In this document: piece by piece, positions 45,518 through 54,590 of the stretch | Layout of the letters: every line of letters starts with the position of its first letter | How positions within the stretch are numbered: the stretch's first letter is position 1 | Origin: Micavibrio sp. UBA6147 | GTDB lineage: Bacteria; Pseudomonadota; Alphaproteobacteria; Micavibrionales; UBA1664 | NCBI GenBank assembly: GCA_002423185.1 | Contig: DIUX01000002.1 | Location: forward strand, 629,947-693,946 | Direction of reading: 5' to 3' | DNA length: 64,000 bases | Made by a program: the position numbers and the translations under genes | Notes under the pieces: model-generated | What the model was told of the DNA's origin: nothing | What the model saw: only the letters and a program-made list of their open reading frames with translations | Database searches by the model: none

Positions 45518-48106
45518 ATGAACACAACGCGCTATAACATCAAAGAAACCGAGAAAAAATGGCAAAAAATCTGGGAAGATAAAGCCTGTTTCGAGGTGAC
45601 GGAAGACCCGTCCAAAGAAAAATGCTATGTTCTGGCGATGTTTCCATACCCCAGCGGCCGCATTCACGTCGGGCATGTGCGCAACTATACCCTGAGCGAC
45701 GTTGTTGCCCGTTTTAAAAAAGCCCGCGGATATAATGTGTTGAACCCGATGGGATGGGATGCGCTCGGCCTGCCGGCCGAAAACGCCGCCATCGAAAACA
45801 AAATCCCGCCGAAAGAATGGACATACAGCAACATCAACATGATGCGCAAACAGCTCAAATCCATGGGACTGGCGATTGATTGGTCGCGTGAGGTTGCAAC
45901 ATGCGATGCTGGTTATTACCGCCACGAACAAAAGATGTTCCTCGATTTCCTCAAAAAAGACCTCGTTTACCGCAAGGAAAGCATGGTCAACTGGGATCCT
46001 ATCGAAAACACCGTTTTGGCCAACGAACAAGTCGTTGACGGCAAGGGCTGGCGATCCGGCGCGCCGGTAGAGCGCCGCAAACTGAACCAATGGTTCTTGA
46101 AAATCACCCATTATGCCGATGACTTGCTGGAGGCGCTTGGCACGCTCGATAACTGGCCGGCCAAAGTGCGCCTGATGCAGGAAAACTGGATTGGCAAATC
46201 CAGCGGCCTGCGGATGCATTTTGACGTGGTGGACAGCTCCGACGCGGGAGCAGGCAACACCATCGAAGTTTTCACAACCCGCCCCGACACGTTGTTTGGT
46301 GCCAGCTTTATCGCGCTCGCCCCCGACCACCCGATGACGCAAAAACTGGCGAAGGGCAAAGACGGGTTTGACGCGTTTATCAAACAATGTCAGGCCGTTG
46401 GCACGTCCGAAGCCGCCATTGAACAAGCCGAAAAAATCGGATTCAACACCGGACACAGCGTTGCCCACCCGTTTATAGCGGGCAAAACCTTGCCGATCTA
46501 TGTCGCCAATTTTGTTTTGATGGATTACGGCACGGGCGCATTGTTCGGCTGTCCCGCCCATGACCAGCGCGACTTTGACTTCGCGACCAAATACTCGCTC
46601 GACATCCTCCCCGTTGTTATTCCGGCGGGTGAAGACGCCGCGACATTCGGCGTCAAAGACGGCCCCTATACCGGCGTCGGAACGATGGCGAACTCAGACT
46701 TCCTGAACGGCCTTGAAACAGAAGACGCGAAGAAGGCCGCCATAGCGCGCATCGAAGACGCCGGAAAAGGCGAAGGGACAACCCTTTTCCGCCTCCGCGA
46801 CTGGGGCGTCAGCCGCCAACGATACTGGGGATGCCCGATTCCGATCATTTATTGCGACGATTGCGGCATGGTTCCGGTGCCGGAATCCGACCTTCCGGTC
46901 GCCCTGCCCGACGACATCACCTTCGACAAGCCCGGCAACCCGCTCGCCAACCATCCGACATGGAAACATTGTGCTTGCCCCACCTGCGGCAAAAATGCTT
47001 CACGTGAAACAGACACGTTTGACACCTTCTTTGAATCAAGCTGGTACTTCGCCCGTTACTGCGACCCAAAGAACGAAACCCAAGGCTTTGACAAGGAAAA
47101 AGCCAATTACTGGCTCCCCGTCGACCAATATATCGGCGGCGTGGAGCATGCCGTTCTACACCTTTTATATTCGCGGTTTTTCACCCGCGCGATGCGTGAT
47201 TGCGGTTATCTCGACATAGCAGAACCGTTTACCGGCCTGTTCACGCAAGGAATGGTCACCCATATCACCTTCAAGGACAGTCACGGCAAATGGATGTTCC
47301 CGACCGATGTCGTGAAAAACGATAACGGCGAATACACCTCCCTCAAAGACGGCAGCAAAGTCGAAGGCGGCCGCATTGAAAAAATGTCAAAATCCAAGAA
47401 AAACGTGGTCGACCCAGAGAGCATTCTCGACACCTATGGCGCCGATGCCGCGCGGTTGTTCATCCTGTCCGATTCCCCGCCGGAACGTGACCTAGAGTGG
47501 ACGGAAGGCGGCATTGAAGGCGCATGGCGCTTTGTCAACAAACTCCACCGCATGGTTGAGGGCTGCCTTGAGCAACTCCCCGCCGCAGGCGCCGCCGCCC
47601 CGACATTGGGCGAGAAAGCACAAGAAGCGCAAAAAGCCGCGCACCGCGCCATTGCGGGCGTTACGGAAGACCTCGACAAACTCTTCATGAACAAGGCCGT
47701 GGCCAAGGTGCGCGAACTTTCCAACACGCTCTCCGCCCTCGACCCCGCCAATGCGGACGAGGCCTTTGCCTTGCGTGAGGGGATCGAGATCATGCTGCGC
47801 CTGATGAACCCGATGGTTCCGCATATCGCAGAAGAACTATGGAGCATGCTCGGCCACACAACAATTTTGGCCGAAACCGATTGGCCAACAGCAAAGAAAG
47901 ACTTGTTGCAAGACGACAGCGTCACAATCGCGGTACAAGTCAACGGCAAAGTCCGCGCCACCATCACCCTGCCCCGTGATGCAGGCAAAGATTTGGCGGA
48001 AAAGACGGCTCTCAGCGACCCCCACGTCACCAAAGCAATTGAAGGCAAAACCTTGCGCAAAGTGATTGTGGTGCCGGGGCGCATCGTGAACATCGTTGTC
48101 GGCTGA
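45518..48106 (+). CDS. leuS: Leucyl-tRNA synthetase
   Basis: 862 residues. HIGH motif in FPYPSGRIHVGHVRNYT, KMSKS in EKMSKSKKNVVDPE, CP1 editing domain in the middle, zinc-type CxxC pairs (YCDDCG, CACPTCGK) and the tRNA-binding tail. Charges tRNALeu. A near-perfect parS site lies inside the gene at 46996-47011, where it encodes the ASRET part of the conserved RETDT segment. DUF3576-leuS-lptE-holA is the usual order in alphaproteobacteria. Confidence 0.97.
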   Translation: MNTTRYNIKETEKKWQKIWEDKACFEVTEDPSKEKCYVLAMFPYPSGRIHVGHVRNYTLSDVVARFKKARGYNVLNPMGWDALGLPAENAAIENKIPPKEWTYSNINMMRKQLKSMGLAIDWSREVATCDAGYYRHEQKMFLDFLKKDLVYRKESMVNWDPIENTVLANEQVVDGKGWRSGAPVERRKLNQWFLKITHYADDLLEALGTLDNWPAKVRLMQENWIGKSSGLRMHFDVVDSSDAGAGNTIEVFTTRPDTLFGASFIALAPDHPMTQKLAKGKDGFDAFIKQCQAVGTSEAAIEQAEKIGFNTGHSVAHPFIAGKTLPIYVANFVLMDYGTGALFGCPAHDQRDFDFATKYSLDILPVVIPAGEDAATFGVKDGPYTGVGTMANSDFLNGLETEDAKKAAIARIEDAGKGEGTTLFRLRDWGVSRQRYWGCPIPIIYCDDCGMVPVPESDLPVALPDDITFDKPGNPLANHPTWKHCACPTCGKNASRETDTFDTFFESSWYFARYCDPKNETQGFDKEKANYWLPVDQYIGGVEHAVLHLLYSRFFTRAMRDCGYLDIAEPFTGLFTQGMVTHITFKDSHGKWMFPTDVVKNDNGEYTSLKDGSKVEGGRIEKMSKSKKNVVDPESILDTYGADAARLFILSDSPPERDLEWTEGGIEGAWRFVNKLHRMVEGCLEQLPAAGAAAPTLGEKAQEAQKAAHRAIAGVTEDLDKLFMNKAVAKVRELSNTLSALDPANADEAFALREGIEIMLRLMNPMVPHIAEELWSMLGHTTILAETDWPTAKKDLLQDDSVTIAVQVNGKVRATITLPRDAGKDLAEKTALSDPHVTKAIEGKTLRKVIVVPGRIVNIVVG
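46996..47011. promoter_or_regulatory. parS-like ParB site in leuS
   Basis: TGCTTCACGTGAAACA matches the 16-base parS consensus TGTTTCACGTGAAACA at 15 of 16 positions (T to C at position 3). It is read in leuS as ...ASRET.... Farthest parS-like site from the hemE end of the cluster. Confidence 0.7.
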
Positions 48107-48179
48107 CACGCAGCCCGACCCAAAAACCGACAAAAAGGCCAACACAGCACAAAGGCCAAGAGAGAAGGACAAAGCCGTT

Positions 48180-48758
48180 ATGATTTTTTCGCGCCGCACA
48201 CACCGCCCGAAACGCCAAGCGACCCTCGCGCTGTTATCCTGCCTTTTCCTTGGCGGCCTCCTCAGCGGCCTTTTAAGCGCGTGCGGGCTTCAGCCTGTTT
48301 ACGGCACGTACAGCAGTGAAAACACAGCCTCCGTGACCGCAGCCATGGCGGCAACCGAAATCACGAGCATCCCGGAAAAATCCGGCCAAGACCTGCGCAA
48401 CGCTTTGATGGATCGGCTCTACACCAAAGGCCGACCCGCCGACCCGCGTTACCGCCTGCGCATCGCGTCAGTTGACAAAACCAATGTCGGACTCGGCATC
48501 TCCAAGGATGCCTCCGCCTCCCGCGCCCAGCTTCGCCTCAGTGCCACAATGGTTTTAACGGATGCAGCAACGGAAGCCCCGATCCTCACCCGCACCTTGA
48601 ACGCGGTGAGCAGTTATAATGTCCTCGACAGCCATTTCACGACATTGGTGAGCCAATCAGAGGCCGAAATTAACGCCATCAACGAAATCGCCGAACAAGC
48701 CGTCATCCAACTTGAACTGTATTTCGCCTCACCCAAACGCGAACAAACCGGCGACTAA
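48180..48758 (+). CDS. lptE: LPS-assembly lipoprotein LptE
   Basis: 192 residues. Signal peptide with lipobox LLSACGLQPVYG; GLQPVYG after the Cys is typical of alphaproteobacterial LptE. LptE is the outer-membrane lipoprotein that plugs LptD and receives LPS. The start at 48180 (AGAAGGA about 11 bases upstream) is preferred over the long frame from a TTG at 48096 that overlaps the leuS end. Next to leuS and holA as usual. Confidence 0.9.
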   Translation: MIFSRRTHRPKRQATLALLSCLFLGGLLSGLLSACGLQPVYGTYSSENTASVTAAMAATEITSIPEKSGQDLRNALMDRLYTKGRPADPRYRLRIASVDKTNVGLGISKDASASRAQLRLSATMVLTDAATEAPILTRTLNAVSSYNVLDSHFTTLVSQSEAEINAINEIAEQAVIQLELYFASPKREQTGD

Positions 48759-48914
48759 ACGGCGCAAGATAGCAAAACCCACGACCCGAAACAAAACCGC
48801 GCATAAACTACCGCTGACGCCTATCCGCTGGCCTGAACATACGATTGCGACACTCTTGTTAACATCGCGCCCCACAGGCTTTTAATCGCGCTTTTTACCG
48901 AGTATGCTAAAATC

Positions 48915-49976
48915 ATGAAAATCGCCGCAAGACAGCTCCCCGCCTTTTTGACCAACGCCCCGAAAGAGGTGCGCGCCGTTTTGGTTTATGGTCAAAACGA
49001 AGGCCTCGTCAAAGCCCACGCCAAAACGCTTGGCACCCTCATTGCCCCCGATTTGTCCGACCCGTTCAACGTTGTACAAATGACGGCGGACTCGATCAAA
49101 GAATCCCCCGCCCGTTTTTTTGACGAAGCCGCCGCCATGTCCTTAATGGGCGGGCAACGCTTGCTCCGCATCGAAGACGGCAATGACGGCATTACAGCCT
49201 ATTTGAAAGAATACCTTGAAAACCCGTCTCCCGACTGTTTTATCGTTGTGGAAACGGGCGAACTCAAGGGCACATCCTCGCTGCGCAAGCTGTTTGAAGG
49301 GCATAAAAACGCCGCAGCGGTTGCGTGCTACATGGAAGAACAACGCAATGTCGGCGCCAAAATCCGCGATATTTGCCAACACGCGGGCTATGGCATTGAC
49401 CGCGACGCTCAACTTATCCTGAGCAGCGCCCTTGCCGGCGACACCGGATTATTGGTCAGCGAACTTCAAAAACTCCTCACCTATAAAGGCCTCGACCCCA
49501 ATTTTGACGGCTTCCAAGGTGAGCCCTTGCGCAAAAAAATCGGCGACATCACATTGGACGATATTTTCGCCTGTAACCCGAATATGCGCAGCTATTCCCT
49601 CGATGAAATGATCAACGCCGCCGCCCTCGGGCAAGCAAGCCTTGCGTATAACATCACGCAAAAAGTTTTGCTTGAGGGAGTTCCGGGCATCGTGATTTTG
49701 CGCGCCCTGCAACGCCATTTCCGCCGCCTATACATCACCACCGCCCGTATGCGTGACGGAGAATCTCAAATGGAGGCCGTTAAAGCCCTGCGCCCACCGC
49801 TGTTCTTCAAATATGAAAATGAATTTAACGCTCAGCTCCGCAAGTGGCCGATGGCGCGGCTTGAGGCCGTCCTGACCAACATCGCGCAAGCCGAAAGCCG
49901 CAGCAAACAAAGCGGCGAAAACGCCGAAACCCTCTGCGCTCATCTTATTCTCGGCATCGCCCGCGCCGCGGCCTAA
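48915..49976 (+). CDS. holA: DNA polymerase III delta subunit
   Basis: 353 residues. Clamp-loader subunit that opens the sliding clamp. The AAA+-like N-terminal region has VLVYGQNEGLVKAHAKTL; the central and C-terminal helical domains include LSSALAGDTGLLVSELQKLLTY, with the D-x-G-x-L-x-x-E-L-x-K-L motif of delta. C-terminal part AQAESRSKQSGENAETLCAHLILG. Sequence identity is modest in this family, but gene order and motifs agree. Convergent with parB. Confidence 0.93.
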   Translation: MKIAARQLPAFLTNAPKEVRAVLVYGQNEGLVKAHAKTLGTLIAPDLSDPFNVVQMTADSIKESPARFFDEAAAMSLMGGQRLLRIEDGNDGITAYLKEYLENPSPDCFIVVETGELKGTSSLRKLFEGHKNAAAVACYMEEQRNVGAKIRDICQHAGYGIDRDAQLILSSALAGDTGLLVSELQKLLTYKGLDPNFDGFQGEPLRKKIGDITLDDIFACNPNMRSYSLDEMINAAALGQASLAYNITQKVLLEGVPGIVILRALQRHFRRLYITTARMRDGESQMEAVKALRPPLFFKYENEFNAQLRKWPMARLEAVLTNIAQAESRSKQSGENAETLCAHLILGIARAAA

Positions 49977-49993
49977 ACAAAAACCCTCAACGC

Positions 49994-50026
49994 AAAAAAC
50001 GGGCGCAAACAAATCGCTTGCGCCCG
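49994..50026 (-). terminator. Rho-independent terminator of the parA-parB operon
   Basis: On the minus strand: CGGGCGCAA, nine-base loop, TTGCGCCCG, then TTTTTT. Ends about 30 bases after the parB stop. Confidence 0.87.
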
Positions 50027-50052
50027 CATATTACCTTGATAAATCACGCGAA

Positions 50053-51030
50053 TTAACCGTTAATAACAATCCGCCCTGGGTTGTGCGACAAGCGATGCAA
50101 AATATCATCCAACTGGTCAAGGCTTTTATACTCGATCATCAACTGACCGCCCTTACCGGAAGACGCGATTTGCACGCCAAGACCAAGCAAATTCGACAAT
50201 TCTTCCTCAAGCGCACGGACATCCACACTTTTTTCCGGCTTTTTCGGGGCAGATTTCGTGCCCAATCCACCGCCCTGTGGCGACGGCTCGCGGTTTCCCG
50301 CTTTGATTTTTTCCGCGTCACGAACGCTGAGCTTTTGCTCCACAATTTCCTTGGCCAAAGCCTCCGGATTCTCCGCGCCGACCAATGTTCTGGCGTGACC
50401 CGCAGTCAATTCACCGTCATTGACCATCTTTTTCACGGAGTCAGGCAGCGACAAAAGCCGCAAAGTATTGGCGATATGGCTGCGGCTCTTGCCCAGAGTT
50501 GCCGCAAGCTTTTCCTGCGTATGCCCGTATTCATCCATCAAGCGTTGATAGGCATCGGCCTCCTCAACAGAGGTGAGGTCTTCACGCTGGAGGTTTTCAA
50601 TGAGCGCAAGCTCAAGCACCGCGGAATCCGTAAGATATTGAATCGTCACCGGAACTTCGTGAAGCTGCGCCAATTGCGCGGCGCGCCAGCGGCGCTCCCC
50701 CGCAATAATCTCGTAGCTGTTATCCTCATCCGGCAATGGACGCACCAAGAGCGGCTGGATAATCCCGTGAACGGAGATTGATTCCGCGAGCTCCTTGAGC
50801 GCATCCTTGTCAAAGTGGCGGCGCGGCTGGAACGGGCAAGGCGTCAGCCATTCAACCGGCATCATTCGGTACGACATGTCTTCATCAAAATTGGAGCCGG
50901 AGCCAACGCCCTCAAAATCTTCAGCGGTCAATTCTTCGTCATCACCGAACAAAGCCGCCAAACCGCGCCCCAGACCTCTGTTCTTCGGGTTGTTTTCGTC
51001 TTGCTGCATCACTGCCTCATCACTCTTCAT
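50053..51030 (-). CDS. parB: Chromosome-partitioning protein ParB
   Basis: 325 residues. Starts with the alphaproteobacterial GLGRGLAALFGD segment that contacts ParA, then the CTP-binding/ParB-box region (PFQPRRHFDKDAL, GERRWRAAQLA), the helix-turn-helix (LAATLGKSRSHIANTLRLLSLP), a Pro/Lys-rich linker and a C-terminal dimerisation domain. Binds parS and spreads as a CTP-gated clamp. Four parS-like sites lie within 9 kb on either side. It follows parA by 55 bases. Confidence 0.97.
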   Translation of the reverse strand: MKSDEAVMQQDENNPKNRGLGRGLAALFGDDEELTAEDFEGVGSGSNFDEDMSYRMMPVEWLTPCPFQPRRHFDKDALKELAESISVHGIIQPLLVRPLPDEDNSYEIIAGERRWRAAQLAQLHEVPVTIQYLTDSAVLELALIENLQREDLTSVEEADAYQRLMDEYGHTQEKLAATLGKSRSHIANTLRLLSLPDSVKKMVNDGELTAGHARTLVGAENPEALAKEIVEQKLSVRDAEKIKAGNREPSPQGGGLGTKSAPKKPEKSVDVRALEEELSNLLGLGVQIASSGKGGQLMIEYKSLDQLDDILHRLSHNPGRIVING

Positions 51031-51085
51031 CGTCTTTTTCCCACATTATCGTCATCAGAATCTGCACGCGCATTCACAAGCAGGC

Positions 51086-51916
51086 CTAAGCAGCGCGGCC
51101 GCGGCCTTGGTTTACGGCCTGCGCTTTTGTTCGCTCACGTCGCAAAAGCTCTTTCGCAAGCTGTATATACGCCTGCGACCCCGAACACTCCATATCGTAA
51201 ACAATTGCCGGCAACCCGAAAGAAGGCGCCTCAGACACCCGCACATTGCGCGGAATGACGGTTTTATAGACGCGCTCACCAAAATATCCGCGCACATCCT
51301 TTTCGACCATCGCGGTCAAACGGTTGCGGCGATCATACATTGTCAAAACAACGCCATTCAGGCGCAAAACGGGGTTAAAACTCTTGCGCACGCGGTCAAT
51401 CGTTTTCATCAAATGCGCAAGCCCCTCAAGCGCAAAAAACTCGCATTGCAGCGGCACAAGAACCTCATCCGCCGCAACCATCGCATTCAGCGTCGTCAAA
51501 TTCAAAGAGGGCGGGCAATCAATGATGACGTAATCAAACGCCTCAATCCCGTGCGCCTGCTTCAACGCCTTTTTCAAGCGAAATTCCCGCGATGTGGCGG
51601 AGACAAGCTCGACATCAGCACCCGACAAATTCACCGATGATGGGATAACAGACAGCCCGGGAACCCGCGTTTGCACGACCAATTCCTCAAACCGCGCATG
51701 ATCGAAAAACAGGTTATAACTGCTCTTCTCCCGCGCCGAAGACTTAATACCAAGCCCCGTTGAGGCATTTCCCTGAGGGTCAAGATCAACCAGCAAAACA
51801 CGCTTTTTAACCGCGCAAAGCGATGTCGCAAGATTCACGGCGGTTGTCGTCTTACCGACACCGCCTTTTTGGTTCGCGATCGCCATAAATAACGGAAGAG
51901 AAGATCGTTCCTGCAT
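51086..51916 (-). CDS. parA: Chromosome-partitioning ATPase ParA
   Basis: 276 residues. Deviant Walker A KGGVGKTTTAVNLA, the Walker B-like DYVIIDCPPSLN and the LTMYDRRNRLT switch region. Drives segregation of the ParB-parS complex, and in alphaproteobacteria its loss is often lethal. It starts about 115 bases after rsmG. The order mnmG-rsmG-parA-parB is the classic one near bacterial origins. Confidence 0.97.
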   Translation of the reverse strand: MQERSSLPLFMAIANQKGGVGKTTTAVNLATSLCAVKKRVLLVDLDPQGNASTGLGIKSSAREKSSYNLFFDHARFEELVVQTRVPGLSVIPSSVNLSGADVELVSATSREFRLKKALKQAHGIEAFDYVIIDCPPSLNLTTLNAMVAADEVLVPLQCEFFALEGLAHLMKTIDRVRKSFNPVLRLNGVVLTMYDRRNRLTAMVEKDVRGYFGERVYKTVIPRNVRVSEAPSFGLPAIVYDMECSGSQAYIQLAKELLRRERTKAQAVNQGRGRAA

Positions 51917-52031
51917 CGCACTGTCCTATCGTGATTACAGCGCCAACCTAGCGGTTTCAAAGGGCTTCGGTCAAGAAAACCTTTGCACGAAACAGGATTT
52001 ATGCACAAGGTCGATGCGGCGCGCCCCGCAC

Positions 52032-52640
52032 CTACGCCCGCACCGCGATATTTGAAACCCTCAAAATCGAGGAATCAGCCTCACTGGACGCACCGAGAAC
52101 ATCAAGGTCAAACCCATACCGCGCCCGCGCGACATCGACCTCCTCTGCCGCCCTGCGCCCCTTTTGGAACAGCGCAAAAAATGACGGCGCCTGCGGCGCC
52201 AGCAACGCCATTCCCAGCAGCGCATCAAGCCCCGCCAGAGCCCGCGCCGTTAAACACGACACGGGCGCGACTTGCGACAGCACAGACTCAACACGCCCAT
52301 TCAGCACCGCCACGTTTTCACAATTTGTTTCACGTGAAACAAGCGAAAGAAAAACACATTTGCGCTCATCCGACTCAATCAGCGAAAAAGACAGATCCGA
52401 CCGACAAATCGCCAAAACAAGCGCAGGAAAGCCGCCGCCAGACCCCAAATCAACGACATGAGCACCCGCATCTTGCGGCAAATACGGCAAGAGCGCCAAA
52501 GAATCTTCAATATGCCGCCCCCAGATATCGCCCATCGTTGAGGGCCCGACAAGGTTAATTGCGGGCTGCCACTTCCGAATGAGGGAAACATAAAGATCGA
52601 GCGCCTCTTTGCGCTCCTTATCAAGCAGCGCGGGAATCAT
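52032..52640 (-). CDS. rsmG: 16S rRNA (guanine527-N7)-methyltransferase
   Basis: 202 residues. SAM motif VVDLGSGGGFPALVLAI; HIEDSLALLPYL is the GidB hallmark. Methylates G527 of 16S rRNA. The ATG at 52640 has GAGG six bases upstream and overlaps the mnmG end by 20 bases, showing coupling; the longer frame to 52688 is not supported. A perfect parS site lies inside it at 52326-52341 and encodes LVSRETN. Confidence 0.96.
   Translation of the reverse strand: MIPALLDKERKEALDLYVSLIRKWQPAINLVGPSTMGDIWGRHIEDSLALLPYLPQDAGAHVVDLGSGGGFPALVLAICRSDLSFSLIESDERKCVFLSLVSRETNCENVAVLNGRVESVLSQVAPVSCLTARALAGLDALLGMALLAPQAPSFFALFQKGRRAAEEVDVARARYGFDLDVLGASSEADSSILRVSNIAVRA
52326..52341. promoter_or_regulatory. 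parS site in rsmG
   Basis: Perfect match to the 16-base consensus TGTTTCACGTGAAACA, palindromic, within the coding sequence of rsmG (read as VSRET on the minus strand). It lies 0.4 kb upstream of parA. Confidence 0.95.
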
Positions 52641-54534
52641 CACTCGCCTCGGCACGCTTTGCCTTGACATAGCGCAACAGCGCGACAAGGGCGGCAGGCG
52701 TAATGCCCGGAATATTCGCCGCCGCGGCCAGCGTCACGGGGCGCACGCGCTCCAATTTTTGCCGGATTTCCGTTGAAAAACTTCCGATTTGACCGTAATC
52801 CAGCCCCTCCGGAATCTCAAGCGCGGAATCCTTGCGAAACGCGGCGATATCTTCATCTTGCCGCGCCAGATAACCATCATAAATCGCATCAATCTCAATT
52901 TGCTCCCGCACATCCGCGCCAAAAGAACGAAGCTCCGGCCACAAAACCGACAGGCCCTCCCAGTCCAAGGACGGATAGGACAGCAAATTCAAAATACTTC
53001 GGCGCTGGCCATCCTGATTAATCGTCAAGCCACGCTTTTCCAGCTCATTTGGCGTCGACAAGGTTGAGCGCACAAAATCACGTGCCTTCGCTAAACGTCC
53101 AGCTTTTTCAGACCAGACAGCCGCACGATCAGCATTGACACAGCCAACGTCCATACCTTTACTCGTCAAACGCTGGTCGGCGTTATCCGCCCGCAGCGAC
53201 AAGCGATACTCCGCACGGCTGGTAAACATGCGGTACGGTTCCGGCGCTCCGCGCGTGATCAAATCATCTATCATAACGCCGATATACGCATCGGCGCGGT
53301 CAAGAACAAAGCGGGGCGCATCCTGACGCTCGCTATCATAGCCTGCCTGCAAAGCCGCATTAATTCCCGCCATGAGCCCCTGCGCACCGGCTTCCTCATA
53401 CCCTGTAGAGCCGTTAATTTGCCCCGCGAGGAACAGCCCCGGCACAGCTTTCACCTCAAGCGTAGATCGTAAATTACGCGGATCAACATAGTCATATTCA
53501 ATGGCATAGCCGTATTCAAAGACCGCGACATTTTCGAGCCCCACAATGGTGCGGATAAACCGGTCTTGAATCGCCGCGTCCATTGATGTTGAAATGCCGT
53601 TTGGATAGACCGTCGGGTCATCAAGCCCCTCTGGCTCCAAAAAAATCTGGTGCCGATTTTTATCGGCGAACCTCACGATTTTGTCTTCAATGGACGGACA
53701 ATAACGCGGGCCGACCCCCTCAATCTCGCCGGAATAGAGCGGGCAATCAGCCGCATTCTCACGGATAATGTCGTGCGTTTGTTCGTTGGTATACGTGATA
53801 AAACACGAGATTTGCGGCACATCGACGCGCGCATTCATAAAAGAAAACGGCACGGGAACGGCATCCCCCTCTTGCTCTGTCGTCGCCGACCAATCAATCG
53901 TTCGCCCGTCCAGACGAGCCGGCGTGCCGGTCTTAAGCCGCCCCAGCGGCACATCCATACGCGACAACGCCAGAGCTAGCCCCACAGCAGGCTTGTCGCC
54001 AACACGGCCCGCCGGAATTTTCTGCTTTCCGCGGTGAATGAGACCACGCAAGAATGTGCCCGTGCACAAAACAACCGACCGTGCGGACAAAACGCGCCCA
54101 TCCTCCAAGACCGCGCCGCGAATTCCCTGCGCCTCATCAAAAACAAGGTCTTCAATGCCGCCTTCAACGATGGTCAAATTCGGGTAATCACTCAAGATTT
54201 CCTGCATCGCATTGCGATACAGCTTACGATCAGCCTGCGCCCGCGGCCCGCGCACAGCCGGCCCCTTTGACGCGTTTAACATGCGAAATTGGATGCCCGA
54301 ACGGTCAATAACGCGCCCCATAAGACCATCAAGCGCATCAATTTCGCGCACCAGATGTCCCTTGCCGAGCCCGCCAATGGCCGGATTGCACGACATCACG
54401 CCAATCGTTTCCCGCCGGTGCGTGACAAGAGCCGTCTTTGCCCCCATGCGCGCAGACGCCGCCGCCGCCTCACACCCCGCGTGGCCGCCTCCGACAACAA
54501 TAACGTCAAAGTCTGTGTTTGATCCTGTCTTCAT
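52621..54534 (-). CDS. mnmG: tRNA uridine 5-carboxymethylaminomethyl synthase MnmG
   Basis: 637 residues. FAD-binding GGGHAGCEAAAASARMG, CTGTFLRGLIHRG, and the GidA_assoc C-terminal domain. With MnmE it modifies the wobble uridine of some tRNAs; both genes are here, mnmE just upstream, which fits the complex they form. Length normal. Start ATG at 54534. Confidence 0.97.
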   Translation of the reverse strand: MKTGSNTDFDVIVVGGGHAGCEAAAASARMGAKTALVTHRRETIGVMSCNPAIGGLGKGHLVREIDALDGLMGRVIDRSGIQFRMLNASKGPAVRGPRAQADRKLYRNAMQEILSDYPNLTIVEGGIEDLVFDEAQGIRGAVLEDGRVLSARSVVLCTGTFLRGLIHRGKQKIPAGRVGDKPAVGLALALSRMDVPLGRLKTGTPARLDGRTIDWSATTEQEGDAVPVPFSFMNARVDVPQISCFITYTNEQTHDIIRENAADCPLYSGEIEGVGPRYCPSIEDKIVRFADKNRHQIFLEPEGLDDPTVYPNGISTSMDAAIQDRFIRTIVGLENVAVFEYGYAIEYDYVDPRNLRSTLEVKAVPGLFLAGQINGSTGYEEAGAQGLMAGINAALQAGYDSERQDAPRFVLDRADAYIGVMIDDLITRGAPEPYRMFTSRAEYRLSLRADNADQRLTSKGMDVGCVNADRAAVWSEKAGRLAKARDFVRSTLSTPNELEKRGLTINQDGQRRSILNLLSYPSLDWEGLSVLWPELRSFGADVREQIEIDAIYDGYLARQDEDIAAFRKDSALEIPEGLDYGQIGSFSTEIRQKLERVRPVTLAAAANIPGITPAALVALLRYVKAKRAEASDDSRAA

Positions 54535-54590
54535 GGGCGCTGTTATACCCGAAGCAGTGAAGAAAAGTCACGAAAAAACGCCCGAAAGCA